Source of the DNA: an uncultured Paraburkholderia sp.
Lineage (GTDB): Bacteria; Pseudomonadota; Gammaproteobacteria; Burkholderiales; Burkholderiaceae
Length of the DNA stretch: 5,428 nucleotides
NCBI GenBank assembly: GCA_937917025.1
Contig: CALFSF010000350.1
Coordinates: 1 to 5,428 of the forward strand
Direction: 5' to 3'
Below the pieces are notes generated by a model that saw nothing but the letters and a program-made list of their open reading frames with translations, searched no databases and was not told where the DNA came from. Shown here in pieces: positions 1 through 4,419 of this stretch; positions within the stretch are counted from its first letter, which is position 1; each line of letters starts with the position of its first letter. The position numbers were made by a program, and so were the translations under genes.

Positions 1-43
1 GGAGCACGTCATCGAACGTGAGTGCTTTTTGGATCAGACGCAT
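1..43 (-). CDS. guaB: IMP dehydrogenase, N-terminal fragment (gene runs off the left edge)
   Basis: Read on the minus strand from the CAT at 41-43, the first 14 codons give MRLIQKALTFDDVL, and a fifteenth codon begins with C, consistent with Leu. This is the characteristic start of bacterial IMP dehydrogenase, in which the TFDDVLL motif opens the TIM-barrel domain. The enzyme oxidises IMP to XMP with NAD+, the committed step of guanine nucleotide synthesis, in the cytoplasm. An AGGA Shine-Dalgarno at 50-53 lies 6 bases before the ATG, and a strong sigma70-type promoter is upstream, which supports this as the true start. Only about 3 percent of a roughly 490-residue protein is present, so the active-site cysteine and CBS domains cannot be checked. 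The call rests on a short but very distinctive peptide. Confidence 0.9.
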   Translation of the reverse strand, partial: MRLIQKALTFDDVL

Positions 44-361
44 GGCAAATCCTATGGGCGCAAAAGCGAATTATACGCGATACCTCCCTGGTTTTCACTG
101 CGCGAACAGCAGCTTAGCGAATTTTCGGTGACTTTTTCCACCTTCGATGGCGCGCGGATTTCGGTTCGCCGTTCGGCTCGCGTTCGATCGGGTTTCGTTT
201 GCGCGTTCGGCTACACCGGCTCCATTAAGTGCCCCAGTCCCGATTTCCCGGTTGACGGTTCCGGCCCCGTTCATACGGCCGGAATGCAGGATTGAACAAG
301 ACGACACCCCGCCTCGCCGTGTTAACCTGCGCGCCTTCCCAGTATTTCGTTTGAGGTAGCA
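44..361. other. Intergenic region between divergent guaB and EamA transporter gene
   Basis: This 318-base gene-free stretch holds the guaB leader and promoter at its left end (44-98) and the transporter ribosome binding site GAGG (353-356, 5 bases before the ATG) at its right end. The middle, about 100-350, has a few short open frames on both strands, but none has a convincing ribosome binding site or recognisable protein, so I treat them as chance. A 9-base direct repeat CGTTCGGCT occurs at 170-178 and 204-212 and may be coincidental. A TTGACG at 252-257 has no correctly spaced -10 box, so I could not place the transporter promoter. I see no terminator hairpin or RNA gene. Confidence 0.6.
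70..98 (-). promoter_or_regulatory. sigma70-type promoter of guaB
   Basis: On the minus strand there is a consensus TATAAT -10 box (70-75), a 17-base spacer and GTGAAA as -35 (93-98, four of six matches to TTGACA). Transcription would start near 63, giving a leader of only about 20 bases that contains the AGGA ribosome binding site. Box quality, spacing and position in front of guaB all agree. The start point is inferred, not measured. Confidence 0.8.
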
Positions 362-1336
362 ATGCGGCGCGGTGTGGCATATGGCGTGATGGCCGGGGCA
401 TTATGGGGCGTGGTTTTCCTCGCCCCAAGGCTGCTCGCGGATTTCTCCCCGCTCCTGCTGGGCGCGGGGCGCTACGTGATGTACGGCGTCGTTTCCGTGC
501 TCGCGGCGCTGCCTTCCGCACGCTCGCTGCTGCGCCGCCTGACACGGCAGGACGTGCGGGCGCTCGTCACGCTCGCGCTGGTGGGCAACATCTTCTATTA
601 CGTGCTGCTGGCCAGCGCCGTGCATCTGGTCGGCATTTCACCCTCTTCGCTGATCGTCGGCGTGCTGCCGGTGACCGTCACGCTGCTGGGACGCGACGAT
701 CACGGCGCCGTGCGGCTTTCGCGGCTCGTGCTGCCACTTGCGATGGTCGTCGCGGGCATCGCGTGCATCAACGTCGACGTGTTTACCGTCGACGGCGGCG
801 GCACCGGTAGCGCGATGACGAAAGTCGCCGGCCTCGCCTGCGCGACCGGCGCGCTCGCGTGCTGGACCTGGTTTGCCGTCGAAAACACCCGTTATCTGCG
901 TCGCAACCCGCATTTCAGCGGCAACGAATGGTCCGTGCTGTGGGGCGTGGTGACCGGCGCGCTCGCCGCGATCATGTGGGCCGTGATCGCCGCGCTGCCC
1001 GCGGGCGCCGCACCGGCGCCTGTCGCCGACAGCCGCTGGCACCTCTTCTGGGGCATCAATCTGATGCTCGCGATCGGCGCGTCGTGGCTCGGTAACGGGC
1101 TGTGGAACGCCGCATCGAAGCGGCTGCCGCTCACGCTGTCGGGCCAGATGATCGTGTTCGAGACGCTCTTCGCGCTGCTCTACGGCTTCATCTACGATCA
1201 CCGCATGCCGCGTCCGCTCGAGATGGCGGCCATCGCGCTGCTGGTGGCGGGCGTGAGCTGGTCGGTGCGCCAGCACGCCAGCGACGACCCGGACGACACG
1301 CCGATCGAGGAAAAGGCGCAGGTGTCGGCGCATTGA
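362..1336 (+). CDS. EamA/DMT-family inner-membrane transporter (YtfF-like)
   Basis: This 324-residue hydrophobic protein has about ten predicted membrane helices, near residues 4-21, 31-50, 66-84, 92-110, 120-138, 153-171, 189-211, 228-247, 258-277 and 286-302. The polar tail after residue 303 is rich in Asp and Glu. Ten helices in two halves of five is the layout of the drug/metabolite transporter superfamily with two EamA domains. The first helix (GVMAGALWGVVFLAP), the GRYVMYG segment at 36-42 and the GNIFYY segment at 75-80 resemble E. coli YtfF, which has about the same length. The family exports or exchanges small metabolites; the substrate cannot be read from sequence. GAGG at 353-356 supports the ATG at 362. 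It is divergent from guaB and convergent with rnfH, so probably transcribed alone. No clear rho-independent terminator follows it. Confidence 0.85.
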   Translation: MRRGVAYGVMAGALWGVVFLAPRLLADFSPLLLGAGRYVMYGVVSVLAALPSARSLLRRLTRQDVRALVTLALVGNIFYYVLLASAVHLVGISPSSLIVGVLPVTVTLLGRDDHGAVRLSRLVLPLAMVVAGIACINVDVFTVDGGGTGSAMTKVAGLACATGALACWTWFAVENTRYLRRNPHFSGNEWSVLWGVVTGALAAIMWAVIAALPAGAAPAPVADSRWHLFWGINLMLAIGASWLGNGLWNAASKRLPLTLSGQMIVFETLFALLYGFIYDHRMPRPLEMAAIALLVAGVSWSVRQHASDDPDDTPIEEKAQVSAH

Positions 1337-1435
1337 AGGCGGCCGCCCGAGAGGGAAGCAGGCAGATCAGCCGTTATTCGCCGGTCCGCGCGCGAAAAGC
1401 GGCTCGCGAGGCATAGCGGCAGCTCAGGCCGCGCG
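1337..1435. other. Convergent intergenic region between transporter gene and rnfH
   Basis: These 99 bases separate two converging genes. There is a palindrome GGCGGCCGCC at 1338-1347 and a 5-base-pair GC hairpin (1416-1420 with 1428-1432, 7-base loop) just after the rnfH stop on the minus strand. Neither is followed by a U-tract, so no canonical intrinsic terminator can be called. Termination here may be Rho-dependent, or the transcripts may overlap at their ends. Confidence 0.45.
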
Positions 1436-1768
1436 TTACCGCGAGTCCTTGTTGAGCCACCTGCGCCCTTCGATCGAACCGGCCTTGCGGGTTTTCTGCA
1501 CGCGTCGCTGGCGCGCTTCTTTTGGGTCGGCGATCAGCGGGCGGTAGATTTCCACGCGATCATGCTGTGCGAGCACGGTGTCGAGCGGCTTCAACCTGCC
1601 GAACACGCCCGTTTTCAGCGTGCTGATATCGATTTCCGGATGGCGTTCGCGGATGCCGCTCGCGTCGATGGCCTGACGCAGCGTCGAGCCTTCGGGCAGA
1701 TCGACGGCGATCAGCGTCTGCGTTCCGGGCAGTGCATAGCAGACTTCGATCGACAGCATCGCGCTCAT
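1436..1768 (-). CDS. rnfH: RnfH-family ubiquitin-like protein (RatB homologue)
   Basis: This 110-residue protein matches the RnfH family (UPF0125), a small beta-grasp, ubiquitin-like fold. An N-terminal strand (LSIEVCYALPG, 5-15) leads to the conserved block VFGRLKPLDTVLAQHDRVEIY (55-75, abbreviated here as VFGRLKPLDTV then HDRVEIYRPL) and the family signature RPLIADPKEARQRR (76-89). The tail from 90 is basic. The family is named after rnf electron-transport clusters, but this copy sits beside ratA, the more widespread setting; its biochemical role is not settled. The ATG at 1768 overlaps the ratA stop as ATGA (1765-1768), implying one transcript and translational coupling. A second in-frame ATG at 1759 would shorten the protein by three residues. 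The stop is TAA at 1436-1438. Confidence 0.88.
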   Translation of the reverse strand: MSAMLSIEVCYALPGTQTLIAVDLPEGSTLRQAIDASGIRERHPEIDISTLKTGVFGRLKPLDTVLAQHDRVEIYRPLIADPKEARQRRVQKTRKAGSIEGRRWLNKDSR

Positions 1769-2202
1769 GCCTTACCGTAGCGCTGGTCGGCGCGCTTCAC
1801 GAACGATTCGACGAACGTGTTCGCGATGTGGCTGAACACCGGCCCGATGATTTTCTCGATGATGATGTTCGAGAATTCGTAGTGCAGCGCGAATTCGATC
1901 TTGCAGGCGTCCGCTCGCAGTGGCGTGAAGCGCCAGAAACCGGTGAATTTTTTGAACGGCCCGTCCGCGAATTCCATATCGATGCGCGTAGGCCGCTGCT
2001 GGGTGTTGTGGGTGGCAAAATGCTGCTTGATGCCCTTGAAATTGATGTCGATTTTCGCCTCCATCCCGTTTTCGTCCTGGCGACGGACTTCGACACCACC
2101 GCACCACGGGAGGAAATTGGGATAATCGGCCACGTCGGTGACGAGGTCGAACATCTGTTCCGCCGAATGGCGGATCAACACGGTTTTCTGGACATCTGCC
2201 AT
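1765..2202 (-). CDS. ratA: RatA/COQ10-like START-domain protein
   Basis: The 145-residue product begins MADVQKTVLIRHSAEQMFDL and belongs to the SRPBCC/START-like polyketide cyclase family that includes E. coli RatA (YfjG) and mitochondrial COQ10. Typical features are VTDVADYPNFLPWC (21-34), the GPFKKFTGFWRF strand (81-92) and the long C-terminal helix IGPVFSHIANTFVESFVKRA (119-138) that caps the hydrophobic pocket. E. coli RatA has been reported to block 70S ribosome association when overproduced, while COQ10 relatives bind ubiquinone; the respiratory role is at least as likely here. I chose the ATG at 2202 because it gives the family's usual start and length. An in-frame TTG at 2223 would add seven residues (MPLVAQF) lacking family similarity. 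Neither start has a clear Shine-Dalgarno. It is divergent from smpB and overlaps rnfH by 4 bases. Confidence 0.9.
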   Translation of the reverse strand: MADVQKTVLIRHSAEQMFDLVTDVADYPNFLPWCGGVEVRRQDENGMEAKIDINFKGIKQHFATHNTQQRPTRIDMEFADGPFKKFTGFWRFTPLRADACKIEFALHYEFSNIIIEKIIGPVFSHIANTFVESFVKRADQRYGKA

Positions 2203-2263
2203 AAATTGCGCGACAAGTGGCAACGGTGGACAAGCGCCGCGGGCTTTCCTTGCCCCGCTTTGC

Positions 2264-2279
2264 TAAAATCGTGATTTTA
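2264..2279. promoter_or_regulatory. Symmetric inverted repeat carrying candidate -10 boxes for smpB and ratA
   Basis: TAAAATC (2264-2270) and GATTTTA (2273-2279) form a perfect 7-base inverted repeat around a GT centre. On the plus strand, TGC at 2261-2263 followed by TAAAAT (2264-2269) makes an extended -10 element for smpB, with a predicted start near 2276 and a leader of about 27 bases; the -35 position (GGGCTT, 2241-2246) is weak. On the minus strand the other arm also reads TAAAAT (2279-2274) and could serve ratA, but it lacks TGn and a good -35. The smpB reading is fairly strong, the ratA reading tentative. Confidence 0.6.
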
Positions 2280-2302
2280 AACGAGTTGGGCACTTTCCAT
2301 TC

Positions 2303-2749
2303 ATGAGCATTATCGACAACAGAAAAGCGTTCTTCGACTATTTCATCGAAGAGCGCTACGAAGCGGGGCTCGTGCTCGAAGGATGGGAGGTCAAGTCGCT
2401 GCGCGCCGGGCGCGGCCAGATCAAGGAAGGCTACGTCGTGATCCGTGACGGCGAGCTCTTTTTGATCGGCGCGCACATCAGCCCGTTGCCGGAAGCTTCG
2501 ACCCATATCAACCCCGATCCCGTCCGCACCCGCAAGCTGCTGCTGCACAGCGAGGAGATCAGCAAATTGATCGGCAAGGTCGAGCAGCGCGGCTTCACGC
2601 TCGTGCCGCTGAACTTCCATTACAAGGGCGGCCGCGTGAAGTGCGAGATTGGCCTCGCGAAGGGCAAGAAAATGCACGACAAACGCGATGTCGAGAAAAA
2701 ACGCGACTGGGAACGCGAAAAAGCGCGCCTGATGCGCACGCCGACCTGA
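2303..2749 (+). CDS. smpB: SsrA (tmRNA)-binding protein SmpB
   Basis: This is a full-length 148-residue SmpB. It binds tmRNA and delivers it to ribosomes stalled without a stop codon, so the nascent peptide is tagged for proteolysis and the ribosome released. The sequence opens MSIIDNRKAFFDYFIEERYE, followed by the near-invariant GLVLEGWEVKSLR (22-34), the OB-fold body with GYVVIRDGELFLIGAHISP (43-61), the R-T-RKLLLH block (75-82) and GLAKGKKMHDKRD (117-129). The DKR and the basic tail to residue 148 correspond to the C-terminal helix that occupies the decoding channel. No strong Shine-Dalgarno precedes the ATG at 2303; the best is GGG at 2288-2290, about 12 bases away. It is divergent from ratA, as in E. 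coli, and ends at a strong terminator shared with the opposing SPFH gene. Confidence 0.97.
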   Translation: MSIIDNRKAFFDYFIEERYEAGLVLEGWEVKSLRAGRGQIKEGYVVIRDGELFLIGAHISPLPEASTHINPDPVRTRKLLLHSEEISKLIGKVEQRGFTLVPLNFHYKGGRVKCEIGLAKGKKMHDKRDVEKKRDWEREKARLMRTPT

Positions 2750-2770
2750 TTCACTTCTGTCTCGCGCACC

Positions 2771-2809
2771 CCAAAAAAAGGCTCGCTGAAACCAGCGGGC
2801 CTTTTTTGG
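2771..2809. terminator. Bidirectional intrinsic terminator between smpB and the SPFH gene
   Basis: GGCTCGCTG (2780-2788) pairs with CAGCGGGCC (2793-2801) around an AAAC loop, with one G-T pair. The stem is extended by an A7 run on the left (2773-2779) matching a T6 run on the right (2802-2807). Plus-strand transcripts from smpB end in the U-run. Minus-strand transcripts from the SPFH gene, about 100 bases after its stop, meet the mirror structure with seven U's. It lies 24 bases after the smpB stop. Confidence 0.93.
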
Positions 2810-2906
2810 TTCATCGCGGGTTTCAAGCCGCGACCGGCGTCCGTCACGCCGCTGCAACATCGCCGCTCGTTCGGCGAAGCCCCAGCAAACAACCCATCGC
2901 GGGGCG

Positions 2907-3827
2907 TCAGCCAGCCTTGCCGCGATTCACGATCGTCAGCGCGGATGCGATCATCGTGCTCATGTCCGCGAGATTGCCCGGCACGATCAGCGTGTTGCCC
3001 TGCTTCGCGAGGTTGCCGAACGCGCTCACGTACTGCTCGGCCACCTTCAGGTTCACCGCCTCCATGCCGCCCGTCGACTGGATCGCCGCCGCGATCTTCT
3101 GGATCGCCTGCGCGTTCGCCTCGGCCACCGCCAGAATCGCGGCGGCCTGGCCCTGCGCCTGATTGATCGCCGCCTGGCGCTCGCCTTCGGACTTCTGGAT
3201 CGACGCCTCGCGCCCGCCGGATGCGATATTGATCTGCTCCTGCTTGCGCCCTTCCGACGCCGCGATCAGCGCGCGTTTTTCGCGCTCGGCGGTAATCTGC
3301 GCCTGCATCGCGTGGAGAATTTCCTTGGGCGGCGTCAGGTCCTTGATTTCGTAGCGCAGCACTTTCACGCCCCAGTTCGCCGCGGCCTCATCGAGCGAGG
3401 ACACGATGCTGTGGTTGATGAAGTCGCGCTCCTCGAACGTCTTGTCCAGTTCGAGCTTGCCGATCACCGAACGCAACGTGGTCTGCGACAGCTGCGTGAT
3501 CGCGAACACGAAGTTGCTCGACCCGTACGACGCCTTCATCGGATCGGTCACCTGGAAGTACAGCACGCCATCGACCTGCAGCTGCGTGTTATCGCGCGTG
3601 ATACAGACCTGGCTCGGCACTTCGAGCGGAATTTCCTTGAGGATATGCTTGTACGCGATGCGGTCGACGAACGGCAGCACGATCGTCATGCCGGGCGTGA
3701 GCGTCGCGTGATAGCGGCCGAGCCGCTCCAGCACCCACGCGTGCTGCTGCGGCACGATCTTGATGGTTTGCGCGGCGATCACAAACACGATCACCAGCAG
3801 GATTGCCCCGACGATAGTTACGTCCAT
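2907..3827 (-). CDS. SPFH/Band 7 (stomatin/paraslipin-like) membrane protein, QmcA-like
   Basis: The 306-residue protein has one N-terminal membrane helix (residues 3-20), then an SPFH/Band 7 domain (about 22-180), including VPQQHAWVLERLGRYHATL (25-43), GMTIVLPFVDRI (46-57) and VLRYEIKDLTPPKEI (156-170). An Ala/Glu/Gln-rich coiled-coil follows (about 175-250), then a C-terminal extension with a VAEQYVSAF segment (262-270) and a hydrophobic end (290-300), as in QmcA (YbbK). These proteins form large membrane-anchored oligomers thought to organise lipid domains and to modulate proteases or other membrane proteins. No protease residues are expected. AAGGGG at 3835-3840 is the ribosome binding site for the ATG at 3827. 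It follows nfeD by 61 bases on the same strand with no terminator between, so the two probably form one operon. Confidence 0.93.
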   Translation of the reverse strand: MDVTIVGAILLVIVFVIAAQTIKIVPQQHAWVLERLGRYHATLTPGMTIVLPFVDRIAYKHILKEIPLEVPSQVCITRDNTQLQVDGVLYFQVTDPMKASYGSSNFVFAITQLSQTTLRSVIGKLELDKTFEERDFINHSIVSSLDEAAANWGVKVLRYEIKDLTPPKEILHAMQAQITAEREKRALIAASEGRKQEQINIASGGREASIQKSEGERQAAINQAQGQAAAILAVAEANAQAIQKIAAAIQSTGGMEAVNLKVAEQYVSAFGNLAKQGNTLIVPGNLADMSTMIASALTIVNRGKAG

Positions 3828-3888
3828 CGTGTTACCCCTTTTTATGATTCGATACGTTGTTCGTCCGTGCCTGTGTTCTTCGGCGAAC

Positions 3889-4332
3889 TCAGGCCTGCAC
3901 GGGCTGCTTTTTTGCCGCCACGATCAGGCAGCTTCCTCGCAGCGCGGTGATCTCGTAGAGCCGCGCGTCCTCGGGCTCGCCTGGCGCCAGTTCGACATCC
4001 CACTGCGCGCCGCGATAGTTCGTGCGTGCGCGCCGGTCGTGCCAGCCGGACACGCTCAGCGTCTCGCCGATGTCCAGATTCACGTCGGGATCGTGCAGCG
4101 CGTCCTTGCGCACTTTCCGGCCAAAGCGCGAGCGGCGCAGGACGAACACGGCCGCCGCCGCGACAAGCGCCGCGATCGCAAACTGCAAATCGAGTCCGAG
4201 TCCCGCCCAGTGCGCAAGACCCGCCGCGACAAAGCCCAGCGCGATCATCAGCATATAGAAGGTGCCGCTGAACAACTCCAGCACGACGAGCACCCCCGCA
4301 CCCACCCACCAGAACAGCCCGCCTGTTGTCAC
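3889..4332 (-). CDS. Short NfeD-family membrane protein (start corrected to GTG 4332)
   Basis: This is a 147-residue NfeD of the short class, lacking the ClpP-like serine protease domain of long NfeD. Three membrane helices lie near 5-22, 25-44 and 49-65. After a basic linker (RRSRFGRKVRK, 66-76) comes a soluble C-terminal OB-fold domain (about 85-141), with the expected NLDIGETLSVSG strand and the RGAQWDVELAPG turn. NfeD proteins pair with SPFH proteins and are encoded next to them, as here. I place the start at GTG 4332 because GGAGGT (4337-4342) sits 4 bases ahead of it. The longest frame begins at GTG 4356, inside the preceding terminator stem, which makes it unlikely. A frame-shifted open frame over the same bases (3842-4351) lacks the family sequence. 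Confidence 0.88.
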   Translation of the reverse strand: MTTGGLFWWVGAGVLVVLELFSGTFYMLMIALGFVAAGLAHWAGLGLDLQFAIAALVAAAAVFVLRRSRFGRKVRKDALHDPDVNLDIGETLSVSGWHDRRARTNYRGAQWDVELAPGEPEDARLYEITALRGSCLIVAAKKQPVQA

Positions 4333-4350
4333 GTCGACCTCCACAAAGCA

Positions 4351-4377
4351 AAACACCCCGGATATACCGGGGTGTTT
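4351..4377 (-). terminator. Intrinsic terminator of ppsA
   Basis: AAACACCCCGG (4351-4361) and CCGGGGTGTTT (4367-4377) form a perfect 11-base-pair stem with a 5-base ATATA loop. Read on the minus strand it lies 43 bases after the ppsA stop and runs into TTTTGCTTT, so it should end ppsA transcripts just before nfeD. The opposite orientation has a TTTATA tail and may work weakly. Confidence 0.88.
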
Positions 4378-4383
4378 ATAGCA
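4375..4383 (-). promoter_or_regulatory. Candidate extended -10 promoter for nfeD-SPFH operon
   Basis: On the minus strand the bases read TGC then TATAAA (4383-4375), an extended -10 element. No good -35 is found at 16-18 bases. Initiation would fall near 4368, inside the loop or upper stem of the ppsA terminator. It is the best promoter candidate between the ppsA terminator and the nfeD start, but may be a chance A/T match. Confidence 0.4.
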
Positions 4384-4419
4384 CGAACCTGATGCGTTAT
4401 TCCGCGCCTTGCAACATGT

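Noticed and set aside
196..203. CGCAAACG on the minus strand, resembling half of an E. coli PurR box upstream of guaB
   Set aside because: The second half does not match, the site is about 100 bases upstream of the -35, and LacI-type PurR is not established in betaproteobacteria. An 8-base match is likely chance.
252..257. TTGACG as the -35 of a transporter promoter
   Set aside because: No acceptable -10 box at 16-18 bases; the nearest A/T-containing hexamer (CATACG) is at 14 bases.
29..307. Short frames in the guaB-transporter intergenic region (29-295 plus, 95-307 minus)
   Set aside because: No ribosome binding sites or recognisable sequence; the plus one overlaps the guaB start and the minus one runs across the guaB -35 box.
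638..1333. A 231-codon minus-strand frame opposite the EamA transporter gene
   Set aside because: His/Arg-rich low-complexity translation typical of the antisense of a hydrophobic GC-rich gene, with no ribosome binding site or family similarity.
1772..2860. A 362-codon open frame on the minus strand, antisense to smpB and crossing ratA in another frame
   Set aside because: It is Arg/Ala-rich with no recognisable domain, runs through the bidirectional terminator, and overlaps two certain genes. Long spurious frames are expected in GC-rich coding DNA.
2812..2903. 9-base direct repeat CATCGCGGG at 2812-2820 and 2895-2903, suggesting an attachment site
   Set aside because: Too short, nothing element-like between the copies, and the spacing is only about 80 bases.
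3312..3950. A 212-codon plus-strand frame opposite the SPFH gene
   Set aside because: It lies antisense to a well-supported SPFH gene and its translation shows no domain.
3842..4351. A 169-codon minus-strand frame overlapping nfeD
   Set aside because: Same strand but shifted; it is Arg/Gly-rich and lacks the three helices and OB-fold seen in the nfeD frame.
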